This document shows, piece after piece, positions 37,070-47,542 of a stretch of 64,000 nt of DNA. The notes beneath the pieces are model-generated. The model did no database searches, was not told the DNA's origin, and saw only the letters and a program-made list of their open reading frames with translations. Position 1 is the stretch's first letter. Every line of letters begins with the position of its first letter. Origin of the DNA: Cytobacillus pseudoceanisediminis (GTDB lineage Bacteria; Bacillota; Bacilli; Bacillales; Cytobacillaceae); assembly GCF_023516215.1 (NCBI RefSeq), contig NZ_CP097349.1:62001-126000 (forward strand), given 5' to 3'. A program made the position numbers and the translations under genes.

Positions 37070-38139
37070 TTGAGTGTAATTGAAAGAATGGCAGAACGAA
37101 TTATCAAAGACGCCGTCAGGAGCCATGCTTCCGACATCCACATTATTCCCCGAAGAAAAGACACTCTAATTCAGCTCAGGTTCGGCAGCCAATTGACCCC
37201 CAGGCTTTATCTTCCTAAAGAAGAGTGCGACAGACTGATTTCTCATTTTAAATTTACCGCTTCGATGGACATTGGTGAAAAGAGACGGCCGCAAAGCGGT
37301 GCCTATTCTCTTGAAGTAGATGGACAAATGATTGGACTGCGTTTTTCAACCCTCCCATCAAGCCACAGCGAAAGCCTCGTTATCAGAATTCTGCCCCAGC
37401 AGGAACAAATTCCTTTTTTCAAATCAGCCTTTTTCCAGACATGACCAGAAAAATGCTGGCATTGCTGAAACATGCTCATGGATTAATTATTTTCACAGGA
37501 CCAACTGGAAGCGGAAAAACCACAACATTGTATTCTCTGCTGAATGAAACCTCTCATATGTTCCATCGCAATGTGATTACCCTGGAAGATCCGATTGAAA
37601 AAGAGAATGACTTGGTCCTTCAAGTTCAAGTCAATGAGAAAGCGGGCGTATCTTATTCCGCAGGCTTGAAAGCAATCCTTCGCCATGACCCCGATATCAT
37701 TATGGTGGGTGAAATCAGGGATGCGGAAACTGCGAAGATTGCTGTTAGAGCAGCACTTACAGGTCACCTTGTCTTAAGCACGATGCATACTCGGGATGCT
37801 CAGGGGGCTGTATATCGTTTAGCTGAGTTTGGGGTGAATATGATGGAAATTGAGCAGACACTAGTGGCTGTCACGGCTCAGCGCCTTGTCGAATTGAATT
37901 GCCCTTATTGTGAAGGGGAATGTTCTCCATTCTGCTATGGATACGGCAGGTGGAAAAGGGCAAGTGTGTTTGAGCTTCTTGCAGGAAGAGCGCTTAATGC
38001 CTCCATAAAGAAGGCGAGAGGCGAAAGAAGCCTTGTTAAGTATCGCACACTTAAAGAGGTAATAACTAAAGGGATTGCTCTTGGATATATAAAGGAAACT
38101 GAGTACAGCAGGTGGGTGCACGATAATGCGGAAACATAA
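37070..38139 (+). pseudogene. comGA: comGA, competence pseudopilus ATPase (frame broken)
   Basis: The secretion-type ATPase that powers assembly of the DNA-uptake pseudopilus. The N-terminal half has SDIHIIPRR. The second frame has Walker A GPTGSGKTTTLYS, the Asp box, Walker B DPDIIMVGEIRD and TGHLVLSTMHT. One extra base in the T6 run 37414-37419 gives 356 residues, the length of B. subtilis ComGA, restoring IPFFQISLFPDMTRK. A TTG start follows AAAGGTGGTG. First gene of comG; overlaps comGB by 14 bp. ComK sites expected upstream could not be identified with confidence. Confidence 0.93.
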
Positions 38140-39156
38140 ATGGACCATTCAAGAACAGGGCTTGTTTCTGAAAAATACTGGTGAACTGCTGTCCAGAGGG
38201 TACCCCTTATCTGAGGCACTGGAATCAATGATGCATCAGCTGCCGCCAAAACGAAAACATGAAATTAGTCAGTGCCTCTCTCAATTGAAAGAAGGATTTC
38301 CTTTTTATCAAATCCTTGCAAACATGAACTTTAATAATAATCTGATCGGCTATGTGTTTTTTGCCGAACAGCATGGCGGCCTTGCTTCTGCATTTCTTGA
38401 AGGAAGCGAAATGGTGCTGAGAAAAGGAAGGGACATTCAAAAATTGCAAAAACTGATGACCTATCCTATTTTCCTGATGTTCATTACCGCATTCCTATTT
38501 GTTTTCGTTGATAAAGTCCTGCTGCCCCGTTTCTCTTCCTTATTCGTTTCCATGCACCTTAAGCCTAATTTCTTCACAAAAGCCGTTTATTTGTTTGGGG
38601 ACCTTCTCCCATTATTCATTCTGATTGTACTCTTCGGTTTAGTCACTTTACTTATATACTATTTTTTTAGATTCAGAAACCTTTCCCCTATCCAGCAAAA
38701 GATGGTCATAGTAAAAATTCCTGCTGGAGGCCATTTTCTTCGTCTTTACTACACCCATTTCTTTGCTGTACAGCTCAGTCACCTCTTAAACGGCGGCCTA
38801 TCCACACATGAGGCGCTTAGTCTTTTTGAAAAAAATGATAAGCAGCCTTTTTACAGCGCCCTTGGTGAAGCCGTGAAAATCAAACTCCGTGAGGGGAATA
38901 AGCTTGAGGATATACTAATTAGTTATCCTTTTTTTGAAAGGGAGCTGGCCAATATTATCAGACATGGTCAAAAAAATGGCAGGCTGGACCAGGAATTATC
39001 TTTTTCAGCAGGCATTGCCTAAATAAATTGGAGGAAAAGACAGAAAAACTTCTTAAAATGATTCAGCCTGTTTTATACATGTTTATCGGTTTTTTAATAG
39101 TGTCAATGTATTTGGCAGTTCTGCTGCCTATGTTTCATCTATTGGAGGGATTTTAA
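38126..39156 (+). pseudogene. comGB: comGB, competence pseudopilus membrane platform protein (frame broken)
   Basis: A PilC/GspF-type inner-membrane protein on which the pseudopilus is built. Hydrophobic segments include MTYPIFLMFITAFLFVFV and PLFILIVLFGLVTLLIYY. The first frame stops at 39022; one extra base in the T5 run 39001-39005 continues it through LNKLEEKTEKLLKM and a final helix (MFIGFLIVSMYLAVLLPMF), 343 residues in all. It overlaps comGA and comGC. Confidence 0.92.
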
Positions 39157-39479
39157 TGAAATGGCGTACAGTAAATAATGACAAAGGGTTCACGCTCATT
39201 GAAATGATGATTGTTTTATTGGTGATTTCCGTACTCTTAATCATCACCATTCCGAATGTAACGAAACACAATTCAAAAATAAACAGCAAGGGATGCGATG
39301 CGTTTGTTAAAATGGTGCAGGCCCAGGTTCAGGCATATGAAATTGACAATAAAGAGCTTCCTTCAGGTATACAGGATTTAGTGGATGCCGATTACCTCAA
39401 TGCTGAAACCACGACTTGTCCAAATGGAGATGCCATTAAGATTTCTGCAGAGGGGAAGGTTGAATCTTCAGGGTTATGA
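39156..39479 (+). CDS. comGC: Major competence pseudopilin ComGC
   Basis: A 107-residue pseudopilin, main subunit of the fibre that brings DNA to the wall. The prepilin peptidase site is KGFTLIEMM, followed by the hydrophobic assembly helix. Cysteines in SKGCDAF and TTTCPNG likely form the internal disulfide known for ComGC. Its ATG shares a base with the comGB stop, so translation is coupled. Confidence 0.96.
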   Translation: MKWRTVNNDKGFTLIEMMIVLLVISVLLIITIPNVTKHNSKINSKGCDAFVKMVQAQVQAYEIDNKELPSGIQDLVDADYLNAETTTCPNGDAIKISAEGKVESSGL

Positions 39480-39916
39480 TAAAGAACAAAGAGGGCTTTA
39501 CATTAATAGAAACTCTTTTCGTTTTCAGTATTTTCCTTATAATTGCCACGATTACCTCTATTCTTCTTAAACCGCAATTCCTCTATCTTGAAAAGAGAAT
39601 GTTCTTTTCCCAATTAAAGTCTGACCTGCTTTATGCCCAGAATTATGCCATCACCCATCAGACAGATGTAGCTATTCAAATTGTTCCCGAGGAGAAAAGG
39701 TATTACGCCCAGGTAAAGTTTGCAGCTGATCCTATCTTCAGCAGAGAATATCCTGGAATCATTGAGATTAAGGAGGGTACCATGCCATTGTATTTTCAAT
39801 ACGGGCCAGGGGGAATTACAAATAAATTTGGTACTTTCTATGTCAAAACAGACAATGAGCAATACAAAATTACCTTTTTAATCGGAAGAGGGAGATTTTA
39901 TGTGGAGAAGGAATGA
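39476..39916 (+). CDS. comGD: Minor pseudopilin ComGD
   Basis: A 146-residue minor pseudopilin with the processing motif EGFTLIETL at the N-terminus and one hydrophobic helix, then a soluble domain (DLLYAQNYAITHQTDVA). It overlaps comGC by 4 bp and comGE by 17 bp. Confidence 0.94.
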   Translation: MIKNKEGFTLIETLFVFSIFLIIATITSILLKPQFLYLEKRMFFSQLKSDLLYAQNYAITHQTDVAIQIVPEEKRYYAQVKFAADPIFSREYPGIIEIKEGTMPLYFQYGPGGITNKFGTFYVKTDNEQYKITFLIGRGRFYVEKE

Positions 39917-40229
39917 CGGCTTCTTTTTGGCTGAGCTCCTTCTGTCTTTATCGGGGATGCTGCTTGCAGCGGGTGTAATGTTTCCTCTTGTCATTAAGGC
40001 TATTGAGCATTCTGAAGAGGTAAAACAGGATTACGAAAGCACACAGCTGCTTTATGAGAGTCTCCAGGAAGCCGCCTCGGAAGGGAGTTATCCTGTGGGG
40101 AAGACTATTATAAAAAATCAAACCGTCTATGAAATAGTCCCTATGGAAAACCAAGGATTTATGGAGGTTTGCATAAGATATGAAAACGTACGGGATAGAT
40201 CGAAAGAAAAGTGTGAAGTATTCCAATAA
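39900..40229 (+). CDS. comGE: ComGE-like competence protein
   Basis: A 109-residue membrane-anchored minor pseudopilin-like protein. The motif is reduced (NDGFFLAELLLSLSGML), as is usual for ComGE. The gene overlaps both neighbours; the ribosome site AGGGAG lies within comGD. Assigned mainly by order. Confidence 0.87.
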   Translation: MWRRNDGFFLAELLLSLSGMLLAAGVMFPLVIKAIEHSEEVKQDYESTQLLYESLQEAASEGSYPVGKTIIKNQTVYEIVPMENQGFMEVCIRYENVRDRSKEKCEVFQ

Positions 40230-40659
40230 TAAAGGATTTACCATGCTGGAAATGCTGTTTGCGTTTGCAATATTCTTAATGATTGCTTCCTTTTTGCCTG
40301 TCAGCATTAATTTCCTCTTTCAGGACTGGAAAATGGAAGCCAGGACACAAAGACTTGAGTGGCATGTATTTATCAATCAGCTGAAAAAAGAGATTAGGCT
40401 TGCTGATGCTGCAGAAATATCACCTGTTTCCATTGTATTAACCATAGACGGGAAAAGTGTGATTTATGAAAAATATGGTTCCAATTTGAGGAGGAGAGTG
40501 GATATGAAAGGCCACGAAGTTGTCCTGCAAAAACTTGATAGAATAACATTCAGTTCCATTAATGGCGGAGTTGAAATAAATGTATCAGATAGTTTTGATC
40601 AGGAGCATTCGGCCTGTCTTTATTACCTGATGAATATGGAGGATATTGATGTACCGTAA
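40180..40659 (+). CDS. comGF: Minor pseudopilin ComGF
   Basis: A 159-residue minor pseudopilin. A short basic leader precedes KGFTMLEMLFAFAIF. The soluble domain contains LEWHVFINQLKKEIRLAD, typical of ComGF. It overlaps comGE by about 50 bp with a GGAGG site inside comGE. Confidence 0.93.
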   Translation: MKTYGIDRKKSVKYSNNKGFTMLEMLFAFAIFLMIASFLPVSINFLFQDWKMEARTQRLEWHVFINQLKKEIRLADAAEISPVSIVLTIDGKSVIYEKYGSNLRRRVDMKGHEVVLQKLDRITFSSINGGVEINVSDSFDQEHSACLYYLMNMEDIDVP

Positions 40660-41032
40660 TCAGGATGGATTTTCTTACCCTCTTACTTTAACAATCATTC
40701 TGGCTGCACTCTTTCTCCTTACGATTCAATTAGATCAGTTTATTTCTGAGAAAAGGATAGTGAATCAGGCGGAAACCGTCATAATGCAGGAGTATTACTT
40801 ACTATGTTCCTTTAAAAAAACTGAAAAAATGCTGAGCGAAAATATAGACCCTGATAAATCAGGAATTTTTTCGTTTAAAAATGGATCTGTTTCATATGAA
40901 ATCTCCCCAGTGGCAACAAGCTTAATTCAAATTACCTTCAAAACGAAAATTGGCTCTGATAAGGAAATTTCCGGATATGCTTACTATGACACGGATCTGC
41001 AAAAAATGATAAAATGGATTGAAAAAAACTGA
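40649..41032 (+). CDS. comGG: ComGG competence protein
   Basis: A 127-residue protein with an N-terminal hydrophobic helix (YPLTLTIILAALFLLT) and a soluble domain, last of the comG set. ATG 40649 is 5 nt after GGAGGA; a TTG at 40646 is too close. Overlaps comGF by 11 bp. Confidence 0.9.
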   Translation: MYRNQDGFSYPLTLTIILAALFLLTIQLDQFISEKRIVNQAETVIMQEYYLLCSFKKTEKMLSENIDPDKSGIFSFKNGSVSYEISPVATSLIQITFKTKIGSDKEISGYAYYDTDLQKMIKWIEKN

Positions 41033-41044
41033 GTGGGGATAAAG

Positions 41045-41540
41045 ATGAAGCCAATTTACTTAATCGGATTCATGGGTGCCGGCAAAACAACAATTGGAAA
41101 AGAGCTTGCATCCTGCTTAAACCAAGAAGTAATCGATACAGATGAAGAAATAGTTATGCGGGAGAAGAAAAATATTAATGATATTTTTGAAGAGCATGGA
41201 GAGGAATACTTCAGAAATCTTGAAACGCTTATATTAAATGAGTTTGACAATAGAGCGGGAATTGTTACTACTGGCGGGGGAATTGTAGTTAAGCCTGAAA
41301 ACAGAAAAAAGCTGAATGAAAAAGGAATCGTTTTCTTCCTTTATGCTTCGCCGGAAGAAATATTTAAACGGATTGAAAATGATCATTCCAGACCCCTGCT
41401 GAAAGGCGATAAAAAAGCTGATTCAGGAACTTTATGAAAAAAGGATGCCGCTTTATAAAGAAACCGCCCATGTAGTCATTGATACCACCAATAAAGATAA
41501 AGCAGAAATAATTCAGGAAATAATAGATTGTTTAGGGTAA
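41045..41540 (+). pseudogene. aroK: aroK, shikimate kinase (frame broken)
   Basis: Phosphorylates shikimate in the aromatic amino acid pathway. Walker A is GFMGAGKTT, the shikimate-binding part has DTDEEI and the Walker B-like TTGGGIV. The frame is lost in the A6 run 41411-41416. Removing one A yields GDKKLIQELYEKRMPLY and a 164-residue protein. It follows comGG by 12 bp, as part of the same transcript or just behind it. In this window it pairs with aroQ at 57.3 kb. The ATG follows GTGGGGA. Confidence 0.9.
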
Positions 41541-41617
41541 AAACTCGTTGGACATACTTGTAAATATAAATAGCAGGTTGTAATTGCAATATGTGCAGAA
41601 AAAGGCAGGTATGACAA

Positions 41618-41803
41618 ATGAAATCCAACGATTATGTAAAGTATCTTACCCAGACAGTAGTAAAATATATAGATCAGCCCAAAGATGAGCGAAAACGGCA
41701 TAGAATAGAGAAAAAGGACATGAAAGAGCCATTTTTATTCAGGTGGTTTGGCATGTTTTCATATGTTTTCTATTTGGGCATGAGAAGAAAAAAACATAAG
41801 TAG
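41618..41803 (+). CDS. yqzE: YqzE family protein
   Basis: A 61-residue basic protein (DYVKYLTQTVVKYIDQPKDE, then FRWFGMFSYVFYLGMRRKK) of the YqzE family. Aromatic-rich C-terminal part may associate with the membrane. Downstream of comG as in B. subtilis, where it is ComK-controlled. Function unknown. Confidence 0.88.
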   Translation: MKSNDYVKYLTQTVVKYIDQPKDERKRHRIEKKDMKEPFLFRWFGMFSYVFYLGMRRKKHK

Positions 41804-41810
41804 ATTTCAC

Positions 41811-41842
41811 GCAAAAAACCGGCAATTTCTGCCGGTTTTTTG
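41811..41842. terminator. Bidirectional terminator between yqzE and yqhG
   Basis: AAAAAACCGGCA (41813-41824) pairs with TGCCGGTTTTTT (41830-41841). Confidence 0.93.
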
Positions 41843-41849
41843 TGTGCTT

Positions 41850-42644
41850 TCATACTGCGCTGTCTGTCAGATAGAAGAGGCCTCCATTTATTATAGAGAT
41901 ATTAATCTTTGGCTCATATTGCTCTTGAAGGGCTGCTTTCTCGTTTTCATAGCTTTCGCCCTTTTCTTCTGCATCTTCATAAAAATGTTCAAGAAGGCTG
42001 AGATCCTTTTGCCAGCGCTTGCGGGCTTCATCAGCCCATAAATGTTCTTCCTGTTCAATTACGGACTTTATGAAATTAGCTACCCTGAATACACCGCTTC
42101 CCGGCATAATGAGCGGTGACAGAGTGAAAGAGTAGTCGGGAATCTTTGGTGTAAGGCTCATGCCAAGCAATCTGTCATGAAAGCTTTCAACCATTTGCCC
42201 ATTTATTAATTGGAGGCCGATGGATTTAAAGACATCTCTTTTTCGGTCGCATTGATAAGATACACGGACGTTCATTCCCAGCCATGGCCTTAATGGAACC
42301 TGCATGCCTGGTGCCTCCCGGTGGTTTTCATACAATCGTATATAGCCTGCCAGGTTCCGGGCAGAATGAAAGATCTGGTGAAGTCTTGGGGAGCCAAAAT
42401 GAATGACTTCCCCCTTAATATGTGCAGGGGCGAGCTGCTGGTTTGTAATAAGTGTAAGCTGCATTGGGTTAGGAACTCCGCCTGTTTTTTCGAGATAATG
42501 CCAGTAAAAGGGGCGATTCATTAATTCCTTATCCAGATCAATCGTCAGCTGTACGGTCATATACCCCGGGCCTTTATCAATTATTTCGCATCCATTTGCG
42601 TGAAAATACCTTTCAAGGAATTTATGAATTTCCTGTTGCTGCAT
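41850..42644 (-). CDS. yqhG: YqhG family protein
   Basis: A 264-residue cytosolic protein of the YqhG family (HKFLERYFHANGCEI, FYWHYLEKTGGVPNPM). The ATG follows GAAGGTGG and lies inside the end of the helicase gene (23-bp overlap), so the two are translationally coupled. Function unknown; a shared role with the SNF2 helicase is suggested only by the conserved pairing. Confidence 0.85.
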   Translation of the reverse strand: MQQQEIHKFLERYFHANGCEIIDKGPGYMTVQLTIDLDKELMNRPFYWHYLEKTGGVPNPMQLTLITNQQLAPAHIKGEVIHFGSPRLHQIFHSARNLAGYIRLYENHREAPGMQVPLRPWLGMNVRVSYQCDRKRDVFKSIGLQLINGQMVESFHDRLLGMSLTPKIPDYSFTLSPLIMPGSGVFRVANFIKSVIEQEEHLWADEARKRWQKDLSLLEHFYEDAEEKGESYENEKAALQEQYEPKINISIINGGLFYLTDSAV

Positions 42645-44308
42645 TCAGTCCACCTTCTTTCATATCCTCAGCAAATTGAATCATGCTCGTAAGGTTCTCC
42701 ATTTTGATTCTCATTTCACCTTCAGAAGCAGATCTTCCGAAAATGTCAACAAGGTGATCGTCAATACTGCCAAATTCAAGTTTTGTTAAAATATCATCCA
42801 AATCACCTATGACTTTTTCAAAAAGATGTATTTTCTCATATAAAAGCTTCATTACATGTTCTTCGACTGTATCTTTAGTGGCAAAATTATAAATCATGAC
42901 ATCCTTTTCCTGGCCGAGACGATGGATACGTCCTATCCTTTGTTCGAGACGCATTGGATTCCAGGGGAGATCAAAATTAATGATATGATTGCAGAATTGC
43001 AGGTTTATCCCTTCTCCTCCTGCTTCTGTTGCAATCAGGACTTGAGCATTCTTTTGGAAAAGCTCCCTCATCCAGTCCTTCTTGCCTCTTTTAAATCCTC
43101 CCCTGAACGGCACAGATGTAATCCCATATTGTTTTAAAAACCACTGAAGATACATTTGTGTTGCTCTGTATTCAGTAAAGATTATGACCTTGTCATTTAT
43201 GTTTTGTATTAATTCCAGAGCTTTTTGAGCTTTGGAATTTTGCTGGACAGCTTCCACTTTTTTAATAAGGTATTGAATTTGTTCCTGAAAAGCTATTGAG
43301 GGCTGTTCCTGTCTTTTTAGCATATTCTGAAGGGTGAAATAGACAGCTTCCCTGCTGCTGCACGCCTCTCTTTGCAGGGTCATCACAGAAAATTGGCTCG
43401 AACTGACCCAGTCACCTTCACCCCGCAGCTCTGTTACAGCTTCATAAAGCTCGCGCTCAGCCTGCGAGAATTCAATCGGTATTGTTTCCACCTGTCTTTT
43501 GGTCCATTCAATTCCTGTATCTGCCCTGCGGTTGCGGATCATTACTTTGTTTACGAGTTCTTTTAGATGTGCATCATCGTTTAAAGAACGCGAGTCCTTT
43601 TATAATTCTCATAAAAGGCTGATTCATTGCCCAGATGGCCTGGTTTGAGCAAAGACACAAGGTTGAATATCTCACTTATGCGATTCTGAATAGGTGTCGC
43701 TGTTAAAAGGAGGCAAAACTTCTTTTTCAGGTTTTGCACAAACTCATAGTTTTTGGTTTTATTATTTTTAAGCTTATGAGCTTCATCTATAATGATCAGA
43801 TCATAATCAAGGCTGTAGATAATATCCCGATGGGGATTTCGTTTGGCTGTATCAATGGATGATACCACTACATCGCATTGTTCCCATACATAGCTTTTCC
43901 GCTGTGCCACAGCCGGAATAAAAAATTTGCTGTTGAGCTCCATGGCCCATTGTGAAACGAGGGAAGCAGGAACGAGTATAAGGACTTTTTTACGAGTCCC
44001 CTGATCATATATTCCTTTAATATCAAACCAGCTTCAATCGTTTTGCCGAGACCGACCTCATCAGCAAGGATCGCTTTGCCGTTCATGCTTTCAACAACCT
44101 GCTTGGCTACTTCCAGCTGATGGGGAAGGGGAGTAAGATTCGGCAGATGCTTTGGAGCCTGCAGGCCTTCAAAATCAGGAATAGTCGTGTGGTTTTCAAC
44201 CTCAACAGCCAATTTATAAAGCTCCCAATTTCCCCATGGGCCGTCGTCATCAATTCTTTTTAAGAATTCATCCTGCCAGGCAGAATCAAAGCCAATTTGC
44301 ACTGTCAT
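42622..44308 (-). pseudogene. yqhH: SNF2-family DNA helicase/ATPase YqhH (frame broken twice)
   Basis: A superfamily 2 ATPase of the SNF2/RapA type. Motif I is ADEVGLGKTIEAG, motif II DEAHKLKN, motif III LLTATPIQN, then FTEYRATQMYLQW, EAGGEGINL and RIGRIHRLGQ in the second RecA lobe. Two additions, in the T6 run 43986-43991 and the T4 run 43598-43601, give about 562 residues, close to B. subtilis YqhH. The ATG follows AAAGGAG. Likely remodels nucleic acid-protein complexes; target unknown. Divergent from the glycine riboswitch. Confidence 0.9.
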
Positions 44309-44494
44309 AAAAACAGCTCCTTTTATCTATATAAAGATATTGCCCAAACCTCGTTAAGGTGGTACGATGTTAATAGCTTTGAAAGTTTTGAAAGTTAACA
44401 CATTACATTTAGTTAACCGAAATAATGGATTTTTTATTTTTTCTGTTTGGTATAAGTATGACCAACTTGGAAAATTTTATAAATGCGAATGACA

Positions 44495-44692
44495 ACAAGG
44501 GGAGAGACTACTTTGTAGCGCCGAAGGAGCAAGCAAAATCTGTGAATCTCTCAGGCAAAAGAACTCTTGTTTGACGCAGCTCTGGAGAGTGCTTTTTAAT
44601 AAGCCACCCAAGGGGAAAGCCGATTTCGGTAAACTTTCAGGTGCAAGGACAGAGATCTTCTCATATTTGAGGGGATACTCTGTCCTTTTTTA
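44495..44692 (+). promoter_or_regulatory. Tandem glycine riboswitch with terminator
   Basis: The leader has two glycine-aptamer signatures: GGAGAGAC..CCGAAGGAGCAA..CTCTCAGGCAAAAG, and a second from about 44592 with AAAGCCGATT and ACTTTCAGGTGCAAGGACAGAG. AAGGACAGAG (44645-44654) pairs with CTCTGTCCTT (44678-44687) before a T-run, forming the expression-platform terminator. In Bacillus such tandem riboswitches turn on gcvT-gcvPA-gcvPB when glycine is abundant. Confidence 0.92.
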
Positions 44693-44726
44693 TGTTCAAC
44701 AAGAAATTTTTGAACTTCGAGAACTG

Positions 44727-45036
44727 TCTAGCTCCATCGCCTACTCCCTCGAGGTCACAAGCTTGTCTTGTTTCGGCTTCTAGGGACTCGGGGTCATAAG
44801 CCGTTTCCTTTCAGAAGGAAAAACGCCTTCTTACAGGAACCGTCTTATGCCTGAGGCCCCCAGGATGAGGGTCATGCAGACGTTGCCACAGGACGTGGCG
44901 CTCTCAGTCTGCGTTCCTTGAAAGGACAATCGCCTCCACATTTCGAGCAATCCTCCCAAAAAGGCAAAGAACGCCTTTCCGTGAGGCTTGTCTTGTGCTT
45001 GTCGGGGGTGGGCAAGGCGCTTCCGCTTTTCTTATG
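44727..45036. repeat. Long dispersed repeat inside the gcv leader
   Basis: About 310 bp with no gene. It starts CTGTCTAGCTCCATCGCC with CCCTCGAGGTCACAAGC, holds CGTCTTATGCCTG at 44841, hairpins such as TCCTTTCAGAAGGA, and ends GGCAAGGCGCTTCCGCTTTT. Parts match the copies at 1-171, 5982 and 22779. It fills nearly all of the distance between the riboswitch terminator and gcvT. Confidence 0.75.
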
Positions 45037-45076
45037 TTCCTGCAACAACTTCAAAAGATTTAAGGGGGACGAGTAA

Positions 45077-46180
45077 ATGTCACAGTTAAAACGCACGCCT
45101 TTATTTGAGGTGTACAAAGATTACGGAGCAAAAACCATTGATTTCGGGGGCTGGGACCTTCCTGTTCAATTTTCAAGCATTAAAGAAGAACATGAAGCAG
45201 TCCGTACAAAAGCCGGGCTTTTTGATGTATCCCATATGGGTGAAATCGAAGTGAAGGGGACGGATAGCCTTAAATACCTTCAAAAAATGATGACGAACGA
45301 TATTTCCAAATTAAAGAACTCAGGTGCTCAATATACAGCCATGTGTTATGAGAATGGCGGAACTGTTGATGATTTACTTGTCTATAAAATAGAGGATGAT
45401 CATTATTTGCTGGTTGTAAATGCTTCCAATATTGAAAAGGACTTCAACTGGCTTCAGGACCATGCTGAAGGGAATGTGGAATTGAAAAACCTTTCTGAAG
45501 ATATGGCACAGCTTGCGATTCAGGGACCGCTTGCAGAAAAAGTGCTCCAAAAGCTTGCTGGCACGAACCTGTCGGATATCGGATTTTTCAAATTCCAGCA
45601 GGATGTAGATCTGAATGGAAAGAAAGCGCTAGTCTCCAGAACAGGTTATACAGGAGAAGACGGATTTGAAGTTTATTGTGATGCCCAGGATGCAGTCGCA
45701 TTATGGATTGAAATCCTTGAAGCAGGCAAAGAAGAAGGCGTGCTGCCATGCGGGCTTGGCGCAAGGGATACTCTTCGTTTTGAAGCCAACCTGGCACTCT
45801 ATGGGCAGGAGCTCTCGCCTGAAATCACACCTCTTGAGGCAGGAATCGGCTTTGCTGTAAAAGTCAATAAAGAAGCTGATTTTATCGGCAAAGAAGTGCT
45901 TAAGAATCAAAAAGAAAATGGGGTTCCCCGCAAGCTGGCTGGAATTGAAATGATTGACCGCGGCATTCCGCGCCATGGCTATCCTGTATATAAAGGGGAA
46001 GAACTGATCGGGGAAGTGACAACAGGAACTCAATCTCCGACATTAAAAAAGAATATTGGCCTTGTTCTTATCAAGAAAGAGCATGCGGAGCCGGGAACTG
46101 ATTTGGAAGTGGAAATCCGCGGCAAACGACTGAAGGCTAAGATTGCAGCAACACCTTTTTATAAAAGAGAAAAGAACTAA
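45077..46180 (+). CDS. gcvT: Aminomethyltransferase GcvT (glycine cleavage T protein)
   Basis: Moves the methylene group from the lipoyl arm of GcvH to tetrahydrofolate, releasing ammonia. 367 residues, cytosolic. Conserved segments include [28 protein letters not shown] and [17 protein letters not shown] follows AGGGGGA. First gene of gcvT-gcvPA-gcvPB and under the glycine riboswitch, although a repeat separates the two. Confidence 0.97.
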   Translation: MSQLKRTPLFEVYKDYGAKTIDFGGWDLPVQFSSIKEEHEAVRTKAGLFDVSHMGEIEVKGTDSLKYLQKMMTNDISKLKNSGAQYTAMCYENGGTVDDLLVYKIEDDHYLLVVNASNIEKDFNWLQDHAEGNVELKNLSEDMAQLAIQGPLAEKVLQKLAGTNLSDIGFFKFQQDVDLNGKKALVSRTGYTGEDGFEVYCDAQDAVALWIEILEAGKEEGVLPCGLGARDTLRFEANLALYGQELSPEITPLEAGIGFAVKVNKEADFIGKEVLKNQKENGVPRKLAGIEMIDRGIPRHGYPVYKGEELIGEVTTGTQSPTLKKNIGLVLIKKEHAEPGTDLEVEIRGKRLKAKIAATPFYKREKN

Positions 46181-46192
46181 CCGGGGGAGAAA

Positions 46193-47542
46193 ATGATGAA
46201 ACATCGCTATTTACCGATGACAGAGTCTGACCAGAAAGCAATGCTTGAAAAAATCGGCGTCAGTTCTGTGGAAGAACTATTCAGTGATATTCCCGAAAGT
46301 GTAAGATTTAAGGGTGAATATAAAATCAAGCCGGCAAAATCTGAGACAGCCTTACTGAAAGAGCTTACTAAAATGGCTCAGAAAAATGCTGATCTTCGTA
46401 CAAATACATCTTTCCTTGGTGCGGGTGTTTATGATCATTACATGCCAATCATTGTTGATCATGTGTTATCCCGTTCAGAGTTTTATACTGCCTATACTCC
46501 TTACCAGCCAGAAATCTCCCAGGGAGAGCTCCAGGCAATTTTTGAATTCCAGACCATGATCTGTGAGTTAACAGGAATGGATGTTGCCAACTCATCTATG
46601 TATGATGGCGGAACAGCACTTGCTGAAGCAGCCATGCTAAGCGCAGGCAGCACACGCCGCAAGAAAATTCTTATCTCAAGCGCCGTTCATCCTGAATCTA
46701 AAGAAGTAGTAAAGACATATGCAAAGGGCCAATATATTGAAGTGATTGAAATTCCTCATAAGGACGGCATCACAGATCTTGAAGCTCTAAATGGAATGAT
46801 TGGCGATGATATCGCAGCTGTCATTGTACAGTATCCTAACTTTTTTGGCAGAGTCGAGCCTTTACAAGAGCTTGAGGAGATTATCCATGCCCATAAATCC
46901 ATGTTTGTTGTTTCAAGCAACCCGCTTGCTCTTGGCGCACTGACACCTCCTGGTAAATTCGGAGCAGACATTGTAGCAGGAGATGCCCAGGTTTTCGGAA
47001 TTCCTACAGCTTTCGGAGGCCCGCATTGCGGATATTTTGCCGTTACAACCAAGCTAATGAGAAAAGTGCCGGGCCGTCTTGTCGGACAAACGGTAGACGA
47101 TCAGGGGCGCCGCGGCTTCGTGCTTACTCTTCAGGCGCGTGAACAGCATATCCGACGCGATAAGGCAACCTCAAATATTTGTTCCAATCAGGCTCTAAAC
47201 GCACTTGCGGCATCTGTAGCGATGACTGCTCTTGGCAAGAAGGGCGTAAAGGAAATGGCTGCTGCCAATATGCAAAAAGCCCATTATGCGAAACAGCAAT
47301 TTAAGGCTGCCGGTTTTGAAGTTCCATTCGAAGGCCCTTCATTTAATGAATTTGTCATCAAATTGAATAAGCCTGTTAAAGAAGTAAATCAAAAGCTTCT
47401 TGATAAGGGCATTATTGGCGGCTACGATTTGGGCAGAGATTATGCTGACCTGAAAAATCATATGCTTGTTGCTGTAACAGAATTGAGAACGAAGAATGAA
47501 ATTGATGCATTCGTTAAAGAAATGGGGGATTACCATGCATAA
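46193..47542 (+). CDS. gcvPA: Glycine dehydrogenase (decarboxylating) subunit 1, GcvPA
   Basis: The N-terminal half of the P-protein as a separate 449-residue (or 448, second ATG) subunit. It forms the PLP enzyme with GcvPB, decarboxylating glycine onto lipoyl-GcvH. Family segments: [26 protein letters not shown] and [18 protein letters not shown]. Ribosome site GGGGGAG, 12 bp after gcvT. Overlaps gcvPB by 8 bp. Confidence 0.97.
   Translation: MMKHRYLPMTESDQKAMLEKIGVSSVEELFSDIPESVRFKGEYKIKPAKSETALLKELTKMAQKNADLRTNTSFLGAGVYDHYMPIIVDHVLSRSEFYTAYTPYQPEISQGELQAIFEFQTMICELTGMDVANSSMYDGGTALAEAAMLSAGSTRRKKILISSAVHPESKEVVKTYAKGQYIEVIEIPHKDGITDLEALNGMIGDDIAAVIVQYPNFFGRVEPLQELEEIIHAHKSMFVVSSNPLALGALTPPGKFGADIVAGDAQVFGIPTAFGGPHCGYFAVTTKLMRKVPGRLVGQTVDDQGRRGFVLTLQAREQHIRRDKATSNICSNQALNALAASVAMTALGKKGVKEMAAANMQKAHYAKQQFKAAGFEVPFEGPSFNEFVIKLNKPVKEVNQKLLDKGIIGGYDLGRDYADLKNHMLVAVTELRTKNEIDAFVKEMGDYHA

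Noticed and set aside
44872..45117. 81-residue minus-strand frame in the gcv leader
   Set aside because: It reads through the dispersed repeat and into gcvT; no ribosome site, so treated as chance.
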